Below are positions 20,973 through 28,514 of a stretch of DNA of 56,895 nucleotides, in pieces (the stretch's first letter is position 1; each line of letters begins with the position of its first letter). Source of the DNA: a virus; the IMG/VR virus record IMGVR_UViG_3300042731_003524, positions 1-56,895 of that record. The stretch is one strand, 5' to 3'. The notes below the pieces were generated by a model. It saw only the letters and a list, made by a program, of their open reading frames with translations, made no database searches and was not told where the DNA came from. Position numbers and translations under genes: made by a program.

Positions 20973-21671
20973 ATGGCACGAGAAAATTTCGTTTTGGAAG
21001 AGTATTTCAACCTGGAAACGGGGACCAACCCGCTCGATGACAACACAACGTGGCAGGAGGAGCCGTTCAATACGACGGATACGAACGCCGCGATGGCCGG
21101 GAACGTCCTCGGGATCGAGCTAAAGACGCACGACGGCGGCGCGGCTCATAACGCCTTTGGACTCGAACCGAAGGCCGACCGGCTGATCGCTACGTCCACG
21201 TTCTTCGACACTGATAGTGAGCTAGAGTGCGAGATCGACGTGTATCAGCACTCGACACAGCCGGGCTCCATCTTCTTCGGATTCTTAGACGCACTGCCGG
21301 ACGGCGGGGCGGGTTCGGGATATCAAGATAAAGAAGGCGGATGGAAGAACGCTGACGTATCCCACGGCTTCGGCTTCTGGTTCGAGGACGGAGCGAATAG
21401 CGACATGTGGTGCTGCGTCTACAAGAGCACCAATGTGGAGGCGCTGTTCCAGACGGCGGTGGAGGCTGAAGTTAGTACATCCTTCAAGCTGAAGGCGGTT
21501 CTTAGCTCCAGCCAGCTTATTTCGTTCTACATCAACGATACGCTGGTGCATACGTCTTCCGTGGCACTTGACGCTTCACAGGCGCTAATTCCCTATCTGG
21601 CCGTGGCGAAGACAAACGCGCAGGGTCAGTTGTACTTCAGTCGAATCAAGCTGACGAAGGCGTACGCGTAG
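20973..21671 (+). CDS. putative virion surface or decoration protein, jelly-roll type, 232 aa
   Basis: ATG 20973 with GGAGG upstream. The protein is beta-rich and related to the next gene product: both share HGFGFWFEDGANSDMW-like segments, a WCCVY/WCAVY strand, and a ISFYINDTLVH/IKFFVNGSLVH strand near the end. This pattern resembles a concanavalin/LamG-like beta sandwich as found in tail spikes and head decoration proteins. No enzymatic motif. It is driven by the promoter at 20892. Confidence 0.65.
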   Translation: MARENFVLEEYFNLETGTNPLDDNTTWQEEPFNTTDTNAAMAGNVLGIELKTHDGGAAHNAFGLEPKADRLIATSTFFDTDSELECEIDVYQHSTQPGSIFFGFLDALPDGGAGSGYQDKEGGWKNADVSHGFGFWFEDGANSDMWCCVYKSTNVEALFQTAVEAEVSTSFKLKAVLSSSQLISFYINDTLVHTSSVALDASQALIPYLAVAKTNAQGQLYFSRIKLTKAYA

Positions 21672-21705
21672 ACGACAGGCTTCGTGACGGTTGGGTGGTT
21701 AGGAC

Positions 21706-21737
21706 GGGTGCGCGTCGAGGAGGTGCGGCGCGTGCCC
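21706..21737 (+). other. intergenic RNA hairpin
   Basis: GGGTGCGCG (21706-21714) pairs with CGCGTGCCC (21729-21737), 9 bp with two GU pairs, between the two related surface-protein genes. There is no U-run, so it may stabilise or process the mRNA rather than terminate it. Confidence 0.45.
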
Positions 21738-21757
21738 CGACACCCTAGGAGAGTCTT

Positions 21758-22450
21758 TTGGCGGTAGATTATTCCCACACTGAGACCTTTACATCGGTGG
21801 GAACTCTCCTCAGCGAGAACCCGACGTTCTCAATCGAATCGTTCGGAACCGAGTTGGGGAGTGCGTCCGCCTCGATATCAGATGGCATCTTCAGTGGTCT
21901 TGTCTTGGAAACGAACGGAGACGCCGGGCACCACGTCTTGGGATATTCCCCTCGCACCACGAGTCTTTTAAGCCTCTCGTACTCGCTGAATACCAGCTAC
22001 AAGTTACGATCTGACGTAACAATCGGCACATCCGACGAGCTTGCCGGTGGCTACTTCATCGGGTACACGGACACGCTGTTGAATGCGTCGGGGGGCTCTG
22101 ATTCGGAGACGCGAGAGGGAGGCTGGTTCAATTCGGCGGCGGACGTCGTTTTCGGTTTCTGGTTCGAGAATGGTGCGAATGAGGACAAATGGTGCGCTGT
22201 CTACCGAGGTGGGGACTCGTGGGCCCGAGTTCCTGTCGTCCCGGCAAACGTCGCCTCCCTGTACGACATGTCGGTACAGACGCAATCGGACGGCACGATT
22301 AAATTCTTTGTCAACGGATCGTTGGTTCATCGCTCGGTCTTCCTTCTAGATGATCATGACACGGATGTAAACCCTGTCGTACTCGTGGTTTCCGATAGTG
22401 CGGTTGGGCAACTGACCGTGGTGGAGCACAATATCGAAAACACGACGTGA
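21758..22450 (+). CDS. putative virion surface protein, paralogue of the preceding gene, 230 aa
   Basis: Starts with TTG 21758 behind AGGAG. Related to the 232-residue protein upstream (VVFGFWFENGANEDKWCAVY, IKFFVNGSLVHRS), so the pair arose by duplication. Beta-rich throughout, with a LamG-like strand pattern. Probably exposed on the virion; the function may be host attachment or capsid decoration. Confidence 0.65.
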   Translation: MAVDYSHTETFTSVGTLLSENPTFSIESFGTELGSASASISDGIFSGLVLETNGDAGHHVLGYSPRTTSLLSLSYSLNTSYKLRSDVTIGTSDELAGGYFIGYTDTLLNASGGSDSETREGGWFNSAADVVFGFWFENGANEDKWCAVYRGGDSWARVPVVPANVASLYDMSVQTQSDGTIKFFVNGSLVHRSVFLLDDHDTDVNPVVLVVSDSAVGQLTVVEHNIENTT

Positions 22451-22466
22451 AATTCTCGTTTTCTCC

Positions 22467-22494
22467 TTGACGTGTAGCCAACATCGGCTATACT
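22467..22494 (+). promoter_or_regulatory. promoter of the structured-RNA unit
   Basis: -35 TTGACG (22467-22472), 16-base spacer, -10 TATACT (22489-22494). The predicted transcription start near 22501 falls on a reverse-oriented motif copy (22502-22511), so a bound protein would block initiation. Confidence 0.8.
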
Positions 22495-22514
22495 ACAGAT
22501 ACCCAGTGACGTGA

Positions 22515-22804
22515 GGCGGGTCAAATCCCATGCGGATCACTGAACCGACTCAACAGACCTTGGAGCACAAAGCAAGGACGCTGCGTGCTCCATCGTAAAT
22601 TCCCCGCTAACCTTCGGGTATGCGGTACGAGGTCGCATATCGGCCTCTGTTGAACCTGCCGTGGTCTGTTAATCCGAATCGGCACCACGGCGTGGACGAT
22701 CTTGATAAAACCTGGGTCTTGATCGTCCCATGTGCGGACTGATGTAATCGGAAGCATATCCCCGAGAATGGGTGATTGTTCGGGTTCAACTCCCGAGTCC
22801 GCCA
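22515..22804 (+). ncRNA. structured noncoding RNA with tRNA-like 3' end
   Basis: About 290 bases without an ORF but with four strong hairpins: 22561-22568/22585-22592 (8 bp), 22619-22624/22634-22639 (6 bp), 22658-22665/22684-22691 (8 bp) and 22694-22701/22721-22728 (8 bp). The 3' end (22780-22796) is a perfect tRNA T-arm (TCGGG, TTCAACT, CCCGA) followed by GTCCGCC-A. That acceptor strand can pair fully (two GU) with GGCGGGT at 22515-22521, giving a tmRNA-like fold, or less well with TGCGGAC at 22733-22739, giving a 72-base tRNA-like element with an irregular anticodon arm (no U33). No proteolysis-tag ORF was found. Confidence 0.5.
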
Positions 22805-22823
22805 GTTGGAAAAGGAGACCTCA

Positions 22824-23066
22824 ATGAGAATCACGGTAGACCTGAAAGATGCCGATCTGACGCTACGAAGTCAGATTGGGGATTCGTGGGAATGTGATTT
22901 CTCAAGCAACGTAATACTGACTGGCCCCGGTCAAGTACGACTAGAAATTATGGTGCCAAAGTACGGGGAGGAACCGACGTATCATTACATCGGACGAAGT
23001 GGGCCAGCAGAGAAAGGGAAAAACATCTTGAAGGGTCTACGAAAGTTCTGTAAGGAGGCAGAGTGA
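22824..23066 (+). CDS. hypothetical protein, 80 aa
   Basis: ATG 22824 with AAAGGAGACC upstream; the longer frame runs through the RNA element and is rejected. Beta-rich small protein (MRITVDLKDADLTLRSQIG, VRLEIMVPKYGEEPTYHYI) with a basic helical end. It lies between two structured RNAs in one transcription unit. No family recognised. Confidence 0.75.
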   Translation: MRITVDLKDADLTLRSQIGDSWECDFSSNVILTGPGQVRLEIMVPKYGEEPTYHYIGRSGPAEKGKNILKGLRKFCKEAE

Positions 23067-23067
23067 A

Positions 23068-23175
23068 GAGGGTCGCCCCGGACCCGAATTCAATAAACGG
23101 GCCTTGGCCACTGATGCGACAGTGGTGACGTGGCTGCCGTCGAAGGACGCTCGAAGCAGCATCCCGAGGACCCTC
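23068..23175 (+). ncRNA. second structured RNA element
   Basis: The ends GAGGGTC (23068-23074) and GACCCTC (23169-23175) pair perfectly over 7 bp and enclose further hairpins such as CCACTG/CAGTGG (23108-23113/23120-23125) and GCTGC/GCAGC. It overlaps only the last codon region of the preceding gene and lies just before the terminator. No known RNA family is recognised. Confidence 0.45.
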
Positions 23176-23185
23176 GGAAGAATAG

Positions 23186-23222
23186 GAACCCCAGTGACGT
23201 ATCCCGTTGCTGGGGTTCTTTT
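23186..23222 (+). terminator. rho-independent terminator built on a motif copy
   Basis: GAACCCCA (23186-23193) pairs with TGGGGTTC (23211-23218) and is followed by UUUU. The left arm and loop contain CCCCAGTGACG (23189-23199), a reverse copy of the dispersed motif. It ends the transcription unit begun at 22467. Confidence 0.85.
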
Positions 23223-23278
23223 ATAGCGAGGTTAGGGGGTTTATCGTCGTAAGATAAATTGGGGTAAACTTCTTACTT

Positions 23279-23306
23279 TTGACGCGAATCGTCACTGGGG
23301 TATATT
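23279..23306 (+). promoter_or_regulatory. late-gene promoter with dispersed motif in its spacer
   Basis: -35 TTGACG (23279-23284), a 16-base spacer whose last 11 bases are CGTCACTGGGG (23290-23300), -10 TATATT (23301-23306). Transcription should begin at about 23312-23313, on the ATG of the terminase gene, with no ribosome-binding site, so this mRNA is probably leaderless. Confidence 0.75.
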
Positions 23307-23312
23307 CGTTTC

Positions 23313-25205
23313 ATGCCAGTACGATTCAACGGCAAGCTATCCCCCTTGCCAGACAACTACTTTGAACTTTCGCCTTCCGGGCAACGGGACGCTCGGATTA
23401 ACGCCGTGCGCCTTGTGGAGACGCCCGCAGACGTTGTGAAGGGGTGGGACTTCTTCCGTCGCTATTATCTCCAGGCTGAGGGGGACTTCTACAAGCGTCG
23501 TCTTCCGAGCCCGTCAATTCACTATACGTGGATTTGGTGCATGGCGAACTACGCGCGCAACATTTTTGCGGCTCCTCGCTCCTACGCCAAGTCGATCGTC
23601 GTGGGAACCGAGTGGCCCATGTTCCAGTCGTTAGCGAGGCCGGGCACTGACTCGCTGATTATTGTTGCGAATGATGATTTTGCGAAGGATCGCGGCCAGC
23701 GCTTGATGGAGCAGTTTGCGAGGAACGATCGGCTTAGGGAGGACTTCGGCGACTTGATAGGGAAGCCTCGCTCGGATGGGCGGCAGTGGAACTTCCACAC
23801 AATGAACCTGCTGAATCGGTCTAAGATTCGCTTTATGTCCTTTGGTTCTAGGCACTTAGGAGCGCGGCCCGATCTGATTATCTGGGACGACTTGGAGCCC
23901 GATCCGCAGCAGGTGCGCGATTGGGAGTCCATCGTTGACGACCTGATTAACGGCTTGTTCAATGTGTTCCTGCCGATGTTGGATGGCGGAACGCAAATGT
24001 CCATCATTGGCACCTTGCTTCATCGGAGGAGTTTCCTGTACTGGGCGATCACCTCGACGGATCGACGGCTTGGTTATTGGAACCGGATGCTGACGGCGAT
24101 CGTGGATCGAGAGGGGAATCCGACGTGGAAGGAGAAGTTCAACAAGACGACGATTGAGCGACTGAGGAAGGAGTTGGGGCCGTCCGCCTTCTCAGCGCAG
24201 TACATGAATAACCCGATCAGCGACTCCGATCAGACGTTGGACCTCCATCTGCGACGTAACATGTACACGGTAGACGTCACTGGGGACGAGTTTTCTGTCC
24301 TTCCTCTCGAAAGTGAGTCCACACTGGTTCACTGGACGTGCAAGGATATGGAGGAGAAGGAGACGTCTCCGGATTGGGATGAGATTCGACGCCCGTTCGG
24401 CCGAACCGTCTCCAAGTGGTACAGGTTCATTACGGTGGATTCGGCGCAAGAGACACACCAGAATGCGGATTACTCCGTGGTGATGGTGATGGCTGTTGAT
24501 CCTGATGACTGTCTTTGGGTGCTGGATATGTGGGCCGGGCGTGAGGGGTTGGGAACCGTCTGTGATCAGATTTGGACGATGGCCTACAAGTGGAAAGTCA
24601 AGCTGATCGGCATTGAGCGCATCGGTGCGTATCAATCACTGTATGAGAAGGCGGTCGGCGAGAGGAGTGAGATCGAGCGCAAGATGGGGTGGATGCCGGG
24701 TATCATGCCGATTAAGTATCCTGCGCACCTGAATAAAGAGTCGCGGATGGGCCAGCTTGAATGGCGATTCAAGGCGGGTCGCGTCAAAATTCTGGATAGC
24801 ATCATCGGACCCTGGAAAATGCTGAGGCACCAGATTGAGGCATTTACGCCCGATCTGGCAAATTTGAAGCATGACGATGCGTTGGACGCGCTTTCAATGC
24901 ACGGGTACGTGATGAGGCCGCGTACAAGGCAGATTGCGGAGGGGGAGGAAGACAACTATCGGAAGACTTTCGCCCAACGACTGTGCGACGGTGAACTTTT
25001 GCATCCGGCTACGGGAATCCCTTATATTACTGGAATGAACTCAGACGAGATTCCAGTTCACGCATTATTGGAACGTCAGGAAGATGCTAGTCGGAAAGGG
25101 CAAGATGAGAAGCCAAGAATCGAGTTACCACGGGGGACGTTTACAATGCTTGACGTGGCTAGAACCCTCTCTAAAGGAGGCGACGAATGGAATGGTGGAC
25201 GGTAG
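23313..25205 (+). CDS. terL: terminase large subunit, 630 aa
   Basis: DNA-packaging motor and headful nuclease. The ATPase shows a deviant Walker A (APRSYAKS, about 87-94) and Walker B PDLIIWDDLE (about 186-195). The RNase-H-like nuclease has the first acidic site in FITVDSAQ (about 372-379), GIERIG in the middle and the last in KHDDALDALS (about 515-524). Length is normal for podovirus terminases. No separate small subunit was recognised. The gene starts at an ATG directly at the predicted transcription start. A motif copy is at 24275. Confidence 0.92.
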   Translation: MPVRFNGKLSPLPDNYFELSPSGQRDARINAVRLVETPADVVKGWDFFRRYYLQAEGDFYKRRLPSPSIHYTWIWCMANYARNIFAAPRSYAKSIVVGTEWPMFQSLARPGTDSLIIVANDDFAKDRGQRLMEQFARNDRLREDFGDLIGKPRSDGRQWNFHTMNLLNRSKIRFMSFGSRHLGARPDLIIWDDLEPDPQQVRDWESIVDDLINGLFNVFLPMLDGGTQMSIIGTLLHRRSFLYWAITSTDRRLGYWNRMLTAIVDREGNPTWKEKFNKTTIERLRKELGPSAFSAQYMNNPISDSDQTLDLHLRRNMYTVDVTGDEFSVLPLESESTLVHWTCKDMEEKETSPDWDEIRRPFGRTVSKWYRFITVDSAQETHQNADYSVVMVMAVDPDDCLWVLDMWAGREGLGTVCDQIWTMAYKWKVKLIGIERIGAYQSLYEKAVGERSEIERKMGWMPGIMPIKYPAHLNKESRMGQLEWRFKAGRVKILDSIIGPWKMLRHQIEAFTPDLANLKHDDALDALSMHGYVMRPRTRQIAEGEEDNYRKTFAQRLCDGELLHPATGIPYITGMNSDEIPVHALLERQEDASRKGQDEKPRIELPRGTFTMLDVARTLSKGGDEWNGGR

Positions 25206-25519
25206 GATTCTGTCTTTCCTGCTTGGGGGTGACACTAGTGTTGACGTTGGGGGCTTTTGTGGTGCTTGCCGTGGCGTTCCGAAGAGCGAGGGACGTCTAC
25301 ATAAAGATGTTGGAGGACACCGCGCGAGTGTCCAATTTCCTAGCCCACTATGCGGCCAACTCAACTCAGGGCTTGAAGGAGCCTCCATCCAAAGAGGAGA
25401 TCGAAAAGATAACGAAGGCACGAGAGGAAGCGTGGGCTCGACTGCAACAGAGGCAGGAGGAAGAGGAAGAAAAACGCGCTGCGTCACGAGACGGGCCTTT
25501 ATTCATGCTCAGCAGCTAG
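25187..25519 (+). CDS. membrane-anchored coiled-coil protein, 110 aa
   Basis: ATG 25187 with AAAGGAGG upstream, overlapping the terminase end by 19 bases. One N-terminal membrane segment (about 5-30, GFCLSCLGVTLVLTLGAFVV) then a charged helix rich in Glu, Gln and Lys (about 60-100). Topology is that of an inner-membrane spanin or a small membrane-tethered helix. Its place between terminase and portal is unusual for a lysis gene, so the role is open. Confidence 0.7.
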   Translation: MEWWTVGFCLSCLGVTLVLTLGAFVVLAVAFRRARDVYIKMLEDTARVSNFLAHYAANSTQGLKEPPSKEEIEKITKAREEAWARLQQRQEEEEEKRAASRDGPLFMLSS

Positions 25520-25537
25520 TGGACTTGGAGAACTAAC

Positions 25538-27535
25538 ATGATGATCCTGCCGACCGAGGAGAAGGCTTTAGCGTCCGCCATTGAGTCCTTGGATGCGAAA
25601 GGTACGACCAAGCTCAATACAATGATCCCGGACTGGATCGTAGCCAAGTCTTTCTTGGCGGGTGTGAGAGATTTCGAGTCGATCGACTATCGGAACGGCA
25701 GGGTACAGTGTCAGTTTGTGAACGAGCATGGGGAGCTACGTTTTAAGAACGAGGAGATTCTTCGTAATTATCAGGTGGAGCTAGGTCGATTCCTGGGGAT
25801 TGACATACGACCGAGTGTCACGATGAAGGGGTGGGGCCTCGATCGGTTGCGGGCTGCTGCGATTGGTCAGGTGATTCTGGATTACGAGATTGACGAGTAC
25901 ACGATAGCGCAGGCGCGTAGTCCCTTCATGGAGCAGTTGTTGCAGTGCGGGTGCTCCGCGATGAGCGGGTGGGTTGAGGATGCCGGACTGCTTCAGGGAA
26001 CGTCCTCACTGGAGATTATTAATCCGGGAGAACTGATCCCCATTCCATACAATGCGAAGAGTCCACAACAGGCTGTTGGCATTATGCGACGGCGGTGGGT
26101 GAGCTTCGAGGGGCTGAAGAGCACGCGGATCGGGGATCGACTGAAGAGAATTAATAATGAGAAGCTGATGCTTCGCGAGTTGGACTGGGGCGAGATGGAG
26201 GCAGCGCTGGCAAGCGATCAGGAGGACGGGGAGTCAGGCGTTGTGGGCACGTTTGCGAGTGCGTTTAGGGGCGCGGCCGAGGCGGGGGTTGGTGTCGATA
26301 AGAAGCTCTCCAAGGTGAAGGAAGGCAAGATTTTCGTCAAGCTGGTGGAGACGTGGTTGTGGGATGTCTCCGGTCACGTTCAGCGGTACATCGTGAAGGT
26401 GGGCAAGGCGATCGTGCTGGACGAGAACTATGAGAAGGACGGCAAGACGATTTATAAGCCCATTGGGATCGCAAGGTATTATCCTGTGGGGTTTTACGGG
26501 CGTAGCTACGTGTTGCCTCAAGTTCCATTTGCGTACGAGGCGGAGCGAGCCTTGGAATCCATGTTCCAGACGTTGCGAGATATGGACCCTCAGGGGATTC
26601 TCGCCTTGCCAACGTCACTGGGAATTCGTGATTCAAGTTTCCAGCTTGGCGGTCGGCCGAAGAAGTTGTACTTCAATCCCGATCCGTTGCAGCCGTCACT
26701 CGGGCCGACGAGCATTCAGCAGTATGGATTGGGGAGTTTTCCAAAGCAGGGAATGGAGGTAGCCAGCGCGTATTTGCAGCGGTTGGGCGGCCAGTCGGAA
26801 ATGTTCTCTGGGGACGCGCCGGGACGGACGGATTCTGCGGCGGGCTTTGGCATGTTGCTGGAGACGAACAATGTGGGGATTGAGGCGCCGGGGAATTCTA
26901 TTGCGGACTGTTGTACTACGGTTTACACGGCGGTTTTGGGGGGTGCGAAGGACAGACTGACTACGCAAGACATGGCGGAAATCGCCTCGCTCGATACAAA
27001 CATCGTGGGCGTAGTATTGAACGCAGACGGCAAGCTATCGCTGGACGACAACCCGGTGCCCGATCCTGATAACGTGAAGATCAACATTAAGTCGCGGACT
27101 CCCCCGAGCAAGACACAGACGATTAACGAACTGCGGCAGGAATTGATGCAAGGCACGATTGACCAGCGGCAGTACAGGTTGATCTCGTATCGTAAGGGGC
27201 TGGACCTGCCGGTGGGGAATGACGGAGAGTATCAGAGTTGGCGAAAGGCTCGATTGAGCATTCGTCAATTGTTTAACGACGGGGAGACGCCGGGGGAAGG
27301 CGTGGCCGTGGATACCGAGGCGGACGATCAGAACGTGTTTCTGGATGAGATTCAGGCGTTCATGGCGTCACCCGAGTATACCATGGCAAGCAAAAGAGTT
27401 AAAGATGCGTTTGTAAAGTACAAGCGCCGGTATGCAATGATGATTGGCGGATACCCTGAGCAGCTACCGTACCCTGATGAGGTTGGCGAGGAGCCACCCG
27501 GCGCTGTGATGGGCTCTGCTGGAGGATTGATGTAA
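25538..27535 (+). CDS. portal protein, 665 aa
   Basis: Position directly after the large terminase and before scaffold and capsid genes, length and composition fit a podovirus portal (head-tail connector). N-terminal half contains the alpha/beta wing (FLGIDIRPSVTMKGWGLDR), a central part with RYYPVGFYGRSYVLPQVPF and ESMFQTLRDMDPQGI, and a helical C-terminal stretch with Gln-rich segment (INELRQELMQGTIDQRQY). It forms the dodecameric ring through which DNA enters. ATG 25538 follows GGAG. Confidence 0.82.
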   Translation: MMILPTEEKALASAIESLDAKGTTKLNTMIPDWIVAKSFLAGVRDFESIDYRNGRVQCQFVNEHGELRFKNEEILRNYQVELGRFLGIDIRPSVTMKGWGLDRLRAAAIGQVILDYEIDEYTIAQARSPFMEQLLQCGCSAMSGWVEDAGLLQGTSSLEIINPGELIPIPYNAKSPQQAVGIMRRRWVSFEGLKSTRIGDRLKRINNEKLMLRELDWGEMEAALASDQEDGESGVVGTFASAFRGAAEAGVGVDKKLSKVKEGKIFVKLVETWLWDVSGHVQRYIVKVGKAIVLDENYEKDGKTIYKPIGIARYYPVGFYGRSYVLPQVPFAYEAERALESMFQTLRDMDPQGILALPTSLGIRDSSFQLGGRPKKLYFNPDPLQPSLGPTSIQQYGLGSFPKQGMEVASAYLQRLGGQSEMFSGDAPGRTDSAAGFGMLLETNNVGIEAPGNSIADCCTTVYTAVLGGAKDRLTTQDMAEIASLDTNIVGVVLNADGKLSLDDNPVPDPDNVKINIKSRTPPSKTQTINELRQELMQGTIDQRQYRLISYRKGLDLPVGNDGEYQSWRKARLSIRQLFNDGETPGEGVAVDTEADDQNVFLDEIQAFMASPEYTMASKRVKDAFVKYKRRYAMMIGGYPEQLPYPDEVGEEPPGAVMGSAGGLM

Positions 27536-28467
27536 TGGCAGACGAAGTAAATCAGGAAGGAACTCTCCCCAGTGACGATCAGACGGCGGAATCGTTCGTT
27601 GAGTTGGTGGGCGAGGGCAAGGCGGAGCGATTCACGACGGAGCAGGTGAAGGCGCTAGCACAGAAGGGACAGTATGTTCTGCCTAAGACGCAGGCTGAGT
27701 TGGATCGGCTGAAGGCGGAATTGGAGGAAACGCGATCGACCGCCAAGAACGGGGAGTCGTTCGTGAAGGACTTTAGTCGGTTGGTAGCGGGCGATGAGGA
27801 GGAGCAATCAGCCGCGTTGAGTCGCATCGCGAGAAGCCTCAACATGACGGAGAACGAATTCAAGCACGCGCTTACCGGGTTCGGATCGAAGGACGTCACT
27901 GGGGAAGATATTGATCAAGATGAGGCTCCTCGTGGTAAGAGGCGGGCAGCGGATGATGAGCCGCGACGCTTTAGTCGGGAGGACATTGATCCCGAGGTGT
28001 TGAAGGACTTGGATTTTGCGAAGCAAGTGCGGTTGGAGCGGCTTAGGAATACGGTTCTGGGTCAGTTGGACGCTACTTTTGACAGCGACCCGGAAATCAA
28101 GAAGATACTGAGTGGAAGTAATACCCGCGCTGCCAAGTTTGTGAAGCAGTATGGGCAGCAGGCGTTGGAACGGCGAGTTGCAGCCAAGGGCGACTTACCC
28201 GGACCCCAAACCTTCAGAGAAGTGGTGAACGATGTTCACGAAATGCTGGAGAGTTTGGGCACCCGTGGTGAAGAGTCGAAAGAGCCCTCTCTTGCCGCTA
28301 TGGGCCTCGGGCGCGTGGCGGATTCCTTGGGTGAGGTACTCCACCAGAGTCAACCACCTAAACGGGTTTCGGTGAGAGAAGGCGAAAGCTATCGGAACAA
28401 CTTCCGAGATCGAATGCTTCACCTGCTGAAGAGTAAGGGTGGAGTGAAGAAGATCGACGAGGAGTAA
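27535..28467 (+). CDS. capsid scaffold/assembly protein, 310 aa
   Basis: A very charged helical protein located between portal and major capsid protein: an acidic N-terminus, a coiled coil (about 55-75, QAELDRLKAELEETRSTA), a disordered acidic middle (EDIDQDEAPRGKRRAADD) and a basic C-terminal end (LLKSKGGVKKIDEE), as in phage scaffolds, whose basic tail binds the coat protein. Start ATG 27535 overlaps the portal stop (TAATG). Motif copies at 27567 and 27894. Confidence 0.75.
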   Translation: MADEVNQEGTLPSDDQTAESFVELVGEGKAERFTTEQVKALAQKGQYVLPKTQAELDRLKAELEETRSTAKNGESFVKDFSRLVAGDEEEQSAALSRIARSLNMTENEFKHALTGFGSKDVTGEDIDQDEAPRGKRRAADDEPRRFSREDIDPEVLKDLDFAKQVRLERLRNTVLGQLDATFDSDPEIKKILSGSNTRAAKFVKQYGQQALERRVAAKGDLPGPQTFREVVNDVHEMLESLGTRGEESKEPSLAAMGLGRVADSLGEVLHQSQPPKRVSVREGESYRNNFRDRMLHLLKSKGGVKKIDEE

Positions 28468-28514
28468 GGTAGCGCTTCGCCTAGAACTACTAACCTGTAA
28501 AGGAGGTGAGTTCC

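Noticed and set aside
22733-22804. Ordinary tRNA gene (anticodon GAA, Phe) in the structured RNA
   Set aside because: T-arm and length fit, but the first acceptor pair is mismatched, the anticodon stem has a mismatch, and position 33 is A instead of U. Described as tRNA-like within a larger RNA.
22515-22804. Standard tmRNA
   Set aside because: Closing stem and T-arm fit, but no reading frame ending in an Ala-Ala-type tag and no recognisable tmRNA 5' consensus.
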